From the NCBI GenBank assembly GCA_016212525.1, contig JACRGD010000005.1:154304-218303 (forward strand): DNA of 64,000 nucleotides, written 5' to 3'. This document shows positions 51,843 to 59,657 of the stretch, piece after piece. Both the position numbers and the translations under genes were made by a program. The first letter of the stretch is position 1. Every line of letters starts with the position of its first letter. The notes below the pieces were generated by a model that saw only the letters and a list, made by a program, of their open reading frames with translations, searched no databases and had not been told where the DNA came from. The DNA comes from Microcaldota archaeon (lineage in GTDB: Archaea; Micrarchaeota; Micrarchaeia; Anstonellales; Bilamarchaeaceae).

Positions 51843-52137
51843 CTTCATACGCATGAATCTCTCTGAAACTCAGAGAATCTTAGGTCTTTCGACCCGCATA
51901 TCTCGCGAATCAACCAAAGGTCGGATTCGCTCACAGAATAAGCTTTCATATACGTGCAGCAAAGGGTTTATAAAGCTTGTTGCGCTCCGACGAGGAAAAA
52001 TTCAAATTTTTCCTCTTTTAAAAAACGCTTGTTTTGTTAGCTGTTTTTTTGTGTCTAAACCTTTCGTCTGCATGCAATATTTACTAGCTTATCAGCTATC
52101 AATTATTGTCTATTCTATTTATAATCCTCTCGTAACT
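51843..52137 (-). promoter_or_regulatory. 23S rRNA promoter and leader region
   Basis: On the reverse strand a TATA box CTTTATAAA lies at 51967-51975, predicting a transcript start near 51945 and a leader of about 100 nt. The leader contains inverted repeats CTCTGA-AAC-TCAGAG and GCGAATC...GATTCGC. Upstream is the perfect palindrome listed separately and T-runs that may end the HAD transcript. A 103-codon frame across this region on the plus strand has no start signal and overlaps the leader, so I do not call a gene here. Confidence 0.65.
51992..52015. promoter_or_regulatory. 24-bp palindrome upstream of the 23S promoter
   Basis: GAGGAAAAATT-CA-AATTTTTCCTC: 11-bp perfect arms with a 2-nt centre. 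Its centre is about 33 bp upstream of the rRNA TATA box. It could bind a regulator of rRNA synthesis, or form a terminator hairpin for the HAD gene that ends at 52138 on the same strand. Position alone does not decide. Confidence 0.5.
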
Positions 52138-52896
52138 TTACTGCGAATCTATGTAGTTGTGTAGCTCTGTTTCGTTTTTAGGTACAAATGCACCTGCTTT
52201 CCCTACTCTTCTTCTAAATTCCTCTTTGGCAAAAAATGATACTATGAATCTCGTGTTTCCTACTACCCTCGCGAATGCAAAATCGTCTTCGCAATCTCCG
52301 ATGCAGAGTGTTTCGCTTCCTCGGATTCCTTTGCGCTCTAAGAGTTCTCCTAAAATCTCTGCCTTTTTACCATATATTTCTGAGGTGAAGCCATACGCCC
52401 GCCCGCTTTCATCTACGAGCAATTTATTCGCGATCATTTCATCAAATATTCCGCTGGCTCCTCCTGCTCTAAGCGTCTCATCTATACTATAATCATAAGA
52501 AGCCGATATTATCGCTGTAGCCTTTCCGCTCTCGTGGGCTGTTTTTATCTCATTTAATAATCTCCAGTCTAATTCATCTCGAGTTAGGTTTGCATATGCA
52601 CTTGCTATCTTTCTTATGTCCTCTGCCCTCTGGCCACAGATATATCTCCTGTTAAATACTTCATGAAGTCCTTCTAGGTCGATTTGCCCTCTCTCGAATC
52701 TTCGCAGGCTTCTCCACGTTTCGGCTGCTCCGGCGGTTCCCAGTTCCACTGCTCTGACAAATCGTTCTATTTTCGGTTTTTTCGAATCTCGTATGGTTTC
52801 TACTAACGCTCCCATTCCGAGTGTTATATTTCTGGTTTTGTCTGATCTTCTGTATAGTGTTTTGTTCCAGTCGCTAACAATTGCCTTTACTACCAC
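52138..52896 (-). CDS. HAD-superfamily hydrolase
   Basis: 252 residues. Motif I is VSDWNKTLY (nucleophile Asp9, with the DWN variant seen in some HAD phosphatases), motif II AIISASYDYS, the lysine in YGKKAEIL, and motif IV CIGDCEDDFAFA. A helical cap sits between motifs I and II (about 18-125), typical of phosphoserine-phosphatase-like members. Substrate unknown. The C-terminus (GAFVPKNETELHNYI) closes the Rossmann fold. Arg/Glu-rich, like other minus-strand genes. Confidence 0.88.
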   Translation of the reverse strand: MVVKAIVSDWNKTLYRRSDKTRNITLGMGALVETIRDSKKPKIERFVRAVELGTAGAAETWRSLRRFERGQIDLEGLHEVFNRRYICGQRAEDIRKIASAYANLTRDELDWRLLNEIKTAHESGKATAIISASYDYSIDETLRAGGASGIFDEMIANKLLVDESGRAYGFTSEIYGKKAEILGELLERKGIRGSETLCIGDCEDDFAFARVVGNTRFIVSFFAKEEFRRRVGKAGAFVPKNETELHNYIDSQ

Positions 52897-53011
52897 TTAG
52901 TATCACATATTATTGTTGTTGGCAGCTATTTTTATCATTTATGATTTGGTGTCTATCTAGTTACAGTTCCTTTTTTTCCTTTTGCGCAGTTATTTATCTC
53001 CTTATGGACTA

Positions 53012-53620
53012 ATGCCTTTTGTGTCCATTCTATCGATCGATCTTGCATCGAATCCAAAAAATCCCACTGGTGTTGCTGTTCTTGAACGCAATCGAATCAT
53101 TACCTCTACTCATTTTTCTGATTCACAGCTTCTTGATATTATTAACAATCTGCGACCCTCTTTGGTCGGTATCGATGCACCTCTTTCGCTTCCAAACGGT
53201 AGGATTTCGATAGATGAACGAGATTCCAATCATTTTCGCGAGTGTGATCTAAAACTCCGGCAGCTAAAAATCCGCTTTTTCCCGATTACTCTAGGTGCAA
53301 TGCGTACCTTGACCAAACGAGGTATGGCTCTAAAACAAGAAATTCTTAGAATTCTTCCCACTTCTTCTGTAGTTGAAATATTTCCCGGAGCCTCTTTTGA
53401 TATTCTGGGTCTTGAGCGTAAGAATATCAAATCCTGCACTTCCTTTCTCGCATCTTTCAAAGCTGCTCCAGTTAATGTTCATGAAAGTGATGCCGCAATT
53501 GGTGCCTTTACTCTTCTTCATCATCAGCGTTCCAATTCTCTTGAACTAACCGGTTCAGACGGTACGATTATTTTGCCTAATCCCTCTTCATCTCGTAGCT
53601 CCTACTACAAGCGTTTATAA
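53012..53620 (+). CDS. DUF429 RNase H-like protein
   Basis: About 202 residues. SILSIDLASNPKNPTGVAVLE opens with the first acidic strand of an RNase H-like fold, then VGIDAPLSLPNGR carries the second Asp, followed by RECDLKLRQLKIRFFPITLGAMRTLTKRGMAL, the DUF429 signature with CD..LR and GAM..LT.RG, and VHESDAAIGAFTLLH at the end with the last Asp. A predicted nuclease of unknown target. The ATG at 53012 is preferred; a TATA-like TTATTTAT lies about 20 nt before it. Confidence 0.85.
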   Translation: MPFVSILSIDLASNPKNPTGVAVLERNRIITSTHFSDSQLLDIINNLRPSLVGIDAPLSLPNGRISIDERDSNHFRECDLKLRQLKIRFFPITLGAMRTLTKRGMALKQEILRILPTSSVVEIFPGASFDILGLERKNIKSCTSFLASFKAAPVNVHESDAAIGAFTLLHHQRSNSLELTGSDGTIILPNPSSSRSSYYKRL

Positions 53621-53673
53621 ATCTAATCTGAGATTTCTCGACTGCGACCAAATAAATAACAGGTGATCTTCCG

Positions 53674-53829
53674 ATGTCAAACGAATATATCATGGGCTGT
53701 CCGGAGTGTTCTATGTGCTCAGGGATGCATTCCCCTCTGTTTAGAAAACAGGATCAGTTGGAGTGTTCTTCGAATCCTGCTCACAAATACACTCGTGACA
53801 CAAACGGTTTTTTGAAGGCACTCTTGTAA
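53674..53829 (+). CDS. Mini zinc-finger-like protein, copy 1 (AHKYTRD family)
   Basis: 51 residues. Ligand pattern C9-P-E-C12-x18-C31-x5-H37, followed by KYTRDTNG. It aligns with the protein at 54799-54948, with exactly the same spacing and the shared core N-x-A-H-K-Y-T-R-D-x2-G. An extra Cys15 and His19 lie in the loop. GGTG at 53662-53665 is 8 nt before the ATG. Likely one zinc per molecule. I recognise no family. It follows the DUF429 gene by 53 nt. Confidence 0.75.
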   Translation: MSNEYIMGCPECSMCSGMHSPLFRKQDQLECSSNPAHKYTRDTNGFLKALL

Positions 53830-53891
53830 ATTCCTACCGTTTATCTTTCTTCTTTACTCTATTTTATCCTAATCTCCTTTCTTCTCTGATC

Positions 53892-54692
53892 TTATCCTGT
53901 TCTTGTGCATCTAAAATACGAACTCGAAAGCTCTCCACTGGCTCTTGGTATGAGATTCGTACTATATACGATACAGTTCCTCAATCTTTTATCTGAATAT
54001 GCAAGATCAAACACTTCTCCCTGCTGCTGCCTGAGCATCGAACTGCTATTTGAAAATATGATTATCGTTCCATATGCCCCTTCAAATATTCTCTCATCTG
54101 AATTTTTGAAAATGAGTCCGCTAAATCCCTGGACTTCTCTGTTTGTTTCATTATTTATTTTTGGAAATGCACTGTACTCCATGCCAAGACTAATCTCGTT
54201 ACTTTGAATCATCTCGTATTGTGGATTGATTAGTGTGTATCTGCTTTCATGAAAACTTCCGTCTCCTGCCTGATTATAAAAATCTCTTCGTACTGTTGCT
54301 GTTTCATCCTCTATTATCTTTTCCAGAGTCCGGTTATCCTGATACTGTGTCTGTGTTTGATTTGTGCTGCGTATATTTTGGCTATTATTTTGCGGTGGGG
54401 CACTCTGGCTTTGATTTATATTTGTCGTGACATTTTCTTCGCCTGTTGCTTGTTCAGTTACCGTATCACAGGTAAATTCGCATCTGCAGCTTGGATACGT
54501 TCCACTTATGTTCCATTTTCCAGAACATTGGATGTGCGGTGTCCTAATACACGATTCTTCGCAGGTGATTGCCAATTCCCGGTCCGCTTGGGAATTTCCA
54601 TTATTTTTCGAAGTACATCCAAATGTCACAATTGTTATGCTTAATATTGCTAGTAGTAAAAACGGCCATGTTTGAATGTTTTTCTTTTGCAT
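53892..54692 (-). CDS. Predicted lipoprotein, function unknown
   Basis: 266 residues. Signal peptide PFLLLAILSITIVTFGC ends in a lipobox-like TFGC, with Cys26 as the probable lipid anchor. A Cys-rich segment follows (ITCEESCIRTPHIQC, SCRCEFTC), then an Asn/Gln/Thr-rich spacer with many glycosylation sites, and a C-terminal domain (about 150-266) with YSAFPKINNETNREVQGFSGLIFKN and two more Cys. No family recognised. It lies between the two mini zinc-finger-like genes but on the opposite strand. Confidence 0.75.
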   Translation of the reverse strand: MQKKNIQTWPFLLLAILSITIVTFGCTSKNNGNSQADRELAITCEESCIRTPHIQCSGKWNISGTYPSCRCEFTCDTVTEQATGEENVTTNINQSQSAPPQNNSQNIRSTNQTQTQYQDNRTLEKIIEDETATVRRDFYNQAGDGSFHESRYTLINPQYEMIQSNEISLGMEYSAFPKINNETNREVQGFSGLIFKNSDERIFEGAYGTIIIFSNSSSMLRQQQGEVFDLAYSDKRLRNCIVYSTNLIPRASGELSSSYFRCTRTG

Positions 54693-54798
54693 ATTTTCCT
54701 CTGTATCTATTCTCTATAAAAACGTTCTTCTGTGTATTTGGTAATGCTTTAAAATCTGCTCTGCAATGTATGTTAGTTTTTGATGAGGTGTACTGTTT

Positions 54799-54948
54799 AT
54801 GCCGGCTTGTCCAGATTGTCATATTTTTAAGGGTTTATGGTCTGAATTAAAACAAGATAAGTCCTTTTTCGTTTGTCAAATTAATTCTGCTCACAAATAT
54901 ACTCGTGATGCTGAGGGGAATTTCCACTCGATCTTTAAATCCAGGTAA
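54799..54948 (+). CDS. Mini zinc-finger-like protein, copy 2 (AHKYTRD family)
   Basis: 49 residues. Pattern C4-P-D-C7-x18-C26-x5-H32 with KYTRDAEGNF after the His, paralogous to the protein at 53674-53829. The region between the Cys pairs differs in sequence but not length, while the C-terminal core is almost unchanged, suggesting a conserved binding surface. GGTG at 54787-54790 lies 8 nt before the ATG, the same spacing as in copy 1. It ends 26 nt before the prenyl synthase gene and may share its transcript. Confidence 0.75.
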   Translation: MPACPDCHIFKGLWSELKQDKSFFVCQINSAHKYTRDAEGNFHSIFKSR

Positions 54949-54974
54949 ATTATTGCCTGATTTTGGTTTTGTTT

Positions 54975-55976
54975 ATGGATTTTTATCAAAGATACAAATC
55001 TGATCTAGAGCGTCTCGATGCACATTTAGTTTCTATTTTGTCCTTAGAGGATCCACAAATTTATGGACTGCTGATTCCCTATCTGAGGGCAGGTGGAAAA
55101 AGAGTTCGTCCATTGCTTGTTTACTTGTGTGCTGCGGCATCCGGTAGAAAGACTCCTGATCCGATTCTTGAGGAAATAGCCTCTATAATCGAGTTATTCC
55201 ACAACTTTACTTTGGTCCATGATGACATTGAAGATGATTCTCAGTTTAGGCGTGGACAACCCACATTGCATCTCTCTCACGGTCTTCCGATGGCTCTCAA
55301 TTCGGGTGATGCTCTTTACACATTACTTCTAAAACGTCTGGTTGCTTTAGGTTTATCTCCAACCGAACAGATCAAATTTCAGAATCTGGCTCTTGATTCA
55401 TTTAAACGTGTGGTGGATGGTCAGGGCAAAGAGATTTTTTGGATCAAGGAAAATAAGTTCACCGTTACTCAATCTGAATATCTGGATATGATTTCTGGAA
55501 AGACCTCTGCGCTTATTGGTTTTTCCTGTCGCTCTGGTAGTTTTATTGCTGGTGCGGACGAAAAGACTCAAAAGTGTTTCGAACGTTTTGGGGAAAAACT
55601 AGGTCTTGCATTTCAAATTCATGACGATGTTTTGAATCTGATCGGAAATTTTGAGAAGTACAAAAAAGAGATTGGAGGAGACATTTCCGAAGGCAAACGT
55701 ACTTTGATGATAGTCCATTGTCTTTCCGAATCCTCTGCTGCTTCTGAATCCGAGCGCAAAAAAATCCTGTCTGTTCTTTCGTCTCACACAAAAGATCAAT
55801 CTAAAATACGGGCAGTAATCACCATTTTGCGTAAAAGCGGTTCAATCGATTTCGCATCTGCATTTGCAAAAGACCTTGTACTTTCCGCCAAAAACGAGCT
55901 ATCTTCTCTACCTTCTTCTGAGGCAAAGTCAGATCTTCTTGCTCTAGCAGACTATTTTGTTTCCCGCGAACAATGA
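54975..55976 (+). CDS. idsA: Polyprenyl (geranylgeranyl) diphosphate synthase
   Basis: About 333 residues, trans-prenyltransferase that makes the C20 (or longer) chain for archaeal ether lipids. GGKRVRPLLVYL near 38, first Asp motif HDDIEDDSQFRRGQPTLH near 85 and second motif FQIHDDVLNLIGNFEKYKKEIGGDISEGK near 215 are present. The second motif is DDVLN rather than DDxxD, which occurs in some members. The ATG at 54975 is chosen over an upstream TTG. Chain length cannot be fixed from sequence alone by eye. Confidence 0.94.
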   Translation: MDFYQRYKSDLERLDAHLVSILSLEDPQIYGLLIPYLRAGGKRVRPLLVYLCAAASGRKTPDPILEEIASIIELFHNFTLVHDDIEDDSQFRRGQPTLHLSHGLPMALNSGDALYTLLLKRLVALGLSPTEQIKFQNLALDSFKRVVDGQGKEIFWIKENKFTVTQSEYLDMISGKTSALIGFSCRSGSFIAGADEKTQKCFERFGEKLGLAFQIHDDVLNLIGNFEKYKKEIGGDISEGKRTLMIVHCLSESSAASESERKKILSVLSSHTKDQSKIRAVITILRKSGSIDFASAFAKDLVLSAKNELSSLPSSEAKSDLLALADYFVSREQ

Positions 55977-56044
55977 TTGATCATTTCCGAATGCTTATCA
56001 TTGCATCTCTTTTGGTTTTTAAGTTTTGTCCTGCATTTTAATGC

Positions 56045-56515
56045 GTGAACTATAGGCAGCATTTTCTGGTTGGTTTTTTATTTGGTCTTGCCCTTCTTTT
56101 CCTCCTAGGCCTTCCCATCATCTCCGTATCCAGTTTGCTCTTACTTCTTATCTGCTCGATTTTCGCACTTCTTCCCGATGTGGATCATGATCTTTCAAAA
56201 GGCAGGCAACTCCTCGATTATTCTATTTTGGTATTTAGTCTTTTTTTCGGATATGTTTCAAACTGTTCTGTTTCATGCTCGCTCTCGTTCTCTAGCGCTT
56301 CAGAAATACTTTCTGCTGCTTTTACCCTGATTGGTCTTTACTTTGTTCTAATGCGATTTTTCAAACCCAAACATCGGGGAATAACTCACAGCCTGGTATT
56401 CACTGCTGGGCTGGGTTTAATTCTTTTTGTTCTTTTCGGATTCAACCTTTCTCTTTTTGCCACACTGGGGTACTTTTCTCACTTGCTTGCCGATCGTCAT
56501 ATCCGACTAATCTAG
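56045..56515 (+). CDS. YdjM/DUF457-like membrane metal-dependent hydrolase
   Basis: 156 residues with about four membrane helices. LLPDVDHDLSKGR, HRGITHSLVFT and YFSHLLADRH are the His/Asp motifs of the YdjM (DUF457) family, placed at the membrane edge where they may bind a metal. The start is GTG, because the ATG just upstream is in another frame and ends quickly. Substrate unknown. Its stop interlocks with the convergent gene in CTAG. Confidence 0.85.
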   Translation: MNYRQHFLVGFLFGLALLFLLGLPIISVSSLLLLLICSIFALLPDVDHDLSKGRQLLDYSILVFSLFFGYVSNCSVSCSLSFSSASEILSAAFTLIGLYFVLMRFFKPKHRGITHSLVFTAGLGLILFVLFGFNLSLFATLGYFSHLLADRHIRLI

Positions 56516-56883
56516 AGTTCATGTGGTTTTCCTTTTTCGCATCTTAACTGAATTTCGCCCTCAATTCTCTGATTTATTATTCCGTCTTTATCGAATGCAA
56601 ATACTATTGTTTTGATCTGGTATACTTTTGGCATTGTATATCTGTTTCCGTATATTCGGGCACTTTTTTCCATATATTCTCCCGATTCTATTATACCAAC
56701 TCGCATTTTGCCCTTTTGAAGTTCGCTTCCCGGTGCGAGTGATAGTCCTTGCGGGGCTATTATTTCTGTTTCCACCCATACCTTTTCTTCCTTATGATTT
56801 TCTATTCGTATTATCAAATCTGTGCTGGTTTCCTTATTGCATGTAATTATGGGTGGATGGACCCGATTTTCGGACTTAAGCAT
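56512..56883 (-). CDS. Small beta-rich hypothetical protein
   Basis: 123 residues with alternating strands (TDLIIRIENHKEEKVWVETEII, KVYQIKTIVFAFDKDGIINQRIEGEIQL), like a single immunoglobulin- or CARDB-type sandwich. No signal peptide, so probably cytoplasmic. Two Cys. No family recognised. Promoter region is shared with the divergent winged-helix gene (51 nt apart). Confidence 0.65.
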   Translation of the reverse strand: MLKSENRVHPPIITCNKETSTDLIIRIENHKEEKVWVETEIIAPQGLSLAPGSELQKGKMRVGIIESGEYMEKSARIYGNRYTMPKVYQIKTIVFAFDKDGIINQRIEGEIQLRCEKGKPHEL

Positions 56884-56933
56884 GAAGTTCTTTTTTCCCC
56901 TAAACTTTTAATCTTAACTGCGTATTTTCACTT

Positions 56934-57386
56934 ATGATTCCAGAATCCCGACTTATAAAGTCTGAAATCTGCCTTCGCGATTTGCAGAATCCTGCGGATA
57001 TATTCTTGACAAAAAAATCGACTGTTCGTTTTTTGGCTCTTTCTCTTGGTTTAATTCATCCAAAAGAAACACGAACTGTCCTTTTAGATGTTTTAGAGGC
57101 ATTATTTGAGTTCCACTGCAAAAATACCCCTCCAACTACCAAGGACATCGTTTTACGTATTGGGGAGATGCACCAGGAGCGTCAGAATGAAAAAGCAATT
57201 TACTATCATCTTCTTCGGATAAAATCTATTGGTCTTATTGTAAGAAAAAAAGGTCATTATTATTTCTCTGAATTTGTCGAGGGCCGGTCTCTGAGTTCAA
57301 TTATAAAAGACTTCTATCTAAAGAAGTTTAACGACGTTTTCGGAAGTATAACCTTGGCTTTGGATAAATTGGAAAAAAGTTATTGA
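56934..57386 (+). CDS. Winged-helix-like putative regulator next to HMG-CoA reductase
   Basis: 150 residues, helical N-terminus then a probable winged helix: TTKDIVLRIGEMHQERQNEKAIYYHLLRIKSIGLIVRKKGHYYFSEF (about 65-111) shows helix-turn-helix, recognition helix and wing strands. The C-terminal helix (FNDVFGSITLALDKLEKSY) could dimerise. Similar layout to ArsR/PadR-type DNA-binding proteins, without a clear family assignment. It ends 28 nt before the HMG-CoA reductase gene and may be cotranscribed with it. Confidence 0.7.
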   Translation: MIPESRLIKSEICLRDLQNPADIFLTKKSTVRFLALSLGLIHPKETRTVLLDVLEALFEFHCKNTPPTTKDIVLRIGEMHQERQNEKAIYYHLLRIKSIGLIVRKKGHYYFSEFVEGRSLSSIIKDFYLKKFNDVFGSITLALDKLEKSY

Positions 57387-57414
57387 TTTGAGAATCTTTT
57401 CTGGGGTCCTCTTT

Positions 57415-58671
57415 ATGGTTGATTTTTCTGGATTTTATAAGCTCTCTGTTAAGGAACGTCTTGAGCGCGTTCGTCTTTTTGCAAACCTCACTCCCGAGGA
57501 TCTTTCACTTCTTCAGGATAGCGGTGCGCTTGATCTCTCTGTTGCTGATAAATTGGTTGAAAATGTCATTGGTGCAGTTCACCTTCCTCTTGGTTTAGCC
57601 ACCAATTTTCTCATAAATAATAAGCAATACGTTGTTCCTATGGCTATTGAAGAACCCTCTGTCATTGCCGCGGCTTCAAAAGCCGCAAAGCTATCTCTCC
57701 CTTCGGGTTTTACTGCGAGTTCCGATGATCCAGTGATGATCGGCCAAATTCAGTTAGTCAATCTTCCTGATCCTTCAGGTGCAGTGTCTCTCTTTGAATC
57801 TCACCAGAATGAAATTCTTGCTGTTGCTTCTGATTTTCTTAAGCCAAAAGAAAAATATGGGTGCAAAGTGCTTGGTGTAAGCGGACAACTCATAGACACG
57901 ATACGAGGTAAAATGTTCATCTTATTTTTCCAAATTAATGTAGGCGACGCCCAAGGTGCAAACATGATCAACGGTACTTTGGAGGCAGTCAGTTCTAAAA
58001 TCCGGGAAATTTTTGGTGGTCAGATTCGACTTCGGATTCTTAGTAATCTTGCTATTTATCGCAAATCTCGTGCTTCTGCAATCTGGAAAAGGTCAATTGT
58101 TGGTGAAGACGTTATTGAGGGTGTCATGGACGCATACGCATTTGCCGAGGCAGACCCTTATCGATGCGCAACTCATAATAAAGGTATCATGAATGGAGTT
58201 AGTTCTGTTGTAGTGGCCACTGGTAATGACTGGCGGTCTATAGAGGCAGGCGCCCATTCCTATGCGGCCTTTCTCTCTACTTATAGATCTTTAACAAAAT
58301 ACTGGATTGACAAAAACGGCGATCTTGTTGGTTTTATTGAGCTTCCAACTGCCGTTGCAACTGTTGGTCCTGCCATAAACTCAAGTCCAACTGCAAAAAC
58401 TGTTCTTAAAATTCTGGGCGTCAAATCCTCCTCCGAACTAGGTATGGTTTTGGCAGCTGTTGGTCTTGCAAATAATTTCGCTGCCCTCTCTGCATTATCT
58501 ACTGAAGGTATTCAAAAGGGACATATGAAACTTCATGCCCGCGCTGTGGCCCTTAATGCGGGCGCAAAGGCTGATGAAGCCGATCTTGTGGCAGCGATAC
58601 TGTCTAAAGAAAATGACTTCTCTACTGCGAACGTTCATAAGATCTTAAGTCGAATACGACCTCAAAAGTGA
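57415..58671 (+). CDS. hmgA: HMG-CoA reductase, class II type
   Basis: About 418 residues. Reduces HMG-CoA to mevalonate. AIEEPSVIAAASKAAKL holds the catalytic Glu, DAQGANMINGTLEAV the Asp-containing cofactor loop, ATHNKGIMNGVSSVVVATGNDWRSIEAGAHSYA the catalytic Lys region, and LGMVLAAVGLANNFAAL..TEGIQKGHMKLHARAVA the C-terminal His. THNKGIMNG and EEPSVIAAAS identify class II (as in Pseudomonas mevalonii and some archaea), which often prefers NADH. The ATG at 57415 follows GGGGT. Confidence 0.95.
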   Translation: MVDFSGFYKLSVKERLERVRLFANLTPEDLSLLQDSGALDLSVADKLVENVIGAVHLPLGLATNFLINNKQYVVPMAIEEPSVIAAASKAAKLSLPSGFTASSDDPVMIGQIQLVNLPDPSGAVSLFESHQNEILAVASDFLKPKEKYGCKVLGVSGQLIDTIRGKMFILFFQINVGDAQGANMINGTLEAVSSKIREIFGGQIRLRILSNLAIYRKSRASAIWKRSIVGEDVIEGVMDAYAFAEADPYRCATHNKGIMNGVSSVVVATGNDWRSIEAGAHSYAAFLSTYRSLTKYWIDKNGDLVGFIELPTAVATVGPAINSSPTAKTVLKILGVKSSSELGMVLAAVGLANNFAALSALSTEGIQKGHMKLHARAVALNAGAKADEADLVAAILSKENDFSTANVHKILSRIRPQK

Positions 58672-58675
58672 TTCT

Positions 58676-59647
58676 ATGATGTACTACTTTCTAGTTCTCC
58701 TGATTTCCTTTGTTTCTTCATTGATTTTGACCCGTGCTCTTTATCCTCGTCTTAAAAATGCAGGCATGTTTGGCAACGATGTCAACAAGCCCGATCGACC
58801 TGCAGTTGCAGAAATGGGGGGTGTTGCAATTGTTGCAGGTTTTACTGCTGGCCTTCTTCTGGCTATTTTCTTTAATACGTTTGCCCTGATAAATGCGAAT
58901 TTAATTTTCCTTTTGGTTGCGATTATAACTATCCACTCAATCGCATTTATTGGTCTGGTTGATGATCTAATCGATATCCCTCAGGCCATAAAAGCACTTT
59001 TGCCTCTTTTTGCGGCCATTCCTCTTGTTGTTGTCAAGGCTGCAGGTTCTACTGCCCTTGCAATTCCGTTTGTCGGGGTGATCGATTTTGGTCTTTTCTA
59101 CTTATTCCTCTTGGTTCCTCTTGCTGTTGCGGTGTGTTCGAATCTTACCAACATGCTTGCTGGTTTTAATGGCATGGAGGCGGGCATGGGATTTGTGATG
59201 TTTGCTGTTTTGGCTTTCTTTGGCTTTACTTCCAATAGGCCAGAGCTTCTACTCATCTCTCTTGCAATGATGGGTTCTCTTCTTGGTTTTTTGGTTTTCA
59301 ATCGCTACCCCTCAAAAATCTTTCCTGGGGATGTGGGAACGTTGTCTATTGGAGCGGCTCTTGCATGTGCTGTCATTCTTGGAAATTTTGAAAGCCTTGG
59401 AGTCCTGCTTGTTTTACCTTACGTAATAGACTTTATGATAAAGGCAATCAATCGCTTCCCTTCTCGGGGTTGGGCAGGAATCTACAAGGACGGCAAGTTA
59501 TACTCTCCAGAAATTCCAATTAGTTTTGCCCAGCATGTTATGAAACACTTCAAAGGCATAAGCGAGCAAAACCTCGTCTTTTTTTTCGTGTCTCTGGAAG
59601 CCGTATTCGCACTGGTGGCCGTTCTCATATTCGTACTAAAAATCTGA
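58676..59647 (+). CDS. GlcNAc-1-phosphate transferase (glycosyltransferase 4, AglH/Alg7 type)
   Basis: 323 residues with ten or so membrane helices. Transfers a sugar phosphate from UDP-GlcNAc to dolichyl phosphate, the first step of N-glycosylation. Motifs: NKPDRPAVAEMGGVAIV, LVDDLIDIPQ (Asp pair), SNLTNMLAGFNGMEAGMG, and FPGDVGTLSIGA (HxxG-loop equivalent). Archaeal/eukaryotic pattern rather than bacterial MraY. The start is 5 nt after the HMG-CoA reductase stop; both may be in one operon since both serve polyprenyl lipid pathways. Confidence 0.93.
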   Translation: MMYYFLVLLISFVSSLILTRALYPRLKNAGMFGNDVNKPDRPAVAEMGGVAIVAGFTAGLLLAIFFNTFALINANLIFLLVAIITIHSIAFIGLVDDLIDIPQAIKALLPLFAAIPLVVVKAAGSTALAIPFVGVIDFGLFYLFLLVPLAVAVCSNLTNMLAGFNGMEAGMGFVMFAVLAFFGFTSNRPELLLISLAMMGSLLGFLVFNRYPSKIFPGDVGTLSIGAALACAVILGNFESLGVLLVLPYVIDFMIKAINRFPSRGWAGIYKDGKLYSPEIPISFAQHVMKHFKGISEQNLVFFFVSLEAVFALVAVLIFVLKI

Positions 59648-59657
59648 TGGCGATCCA

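Noticed and set aside
51853-52164. 103-codon plus-strand frame in the 23S leader
   Set aside because: It crosses the rRNA promoter, leader repeats and processing stem, has no binding site and no recognisable composition.
52138-52896. HAD protein with Asn where the second motif I Asp is expected
   Set aside because: DWN variants are known in active HAD phosphatases, so this is not a sign of a dead enzyme.
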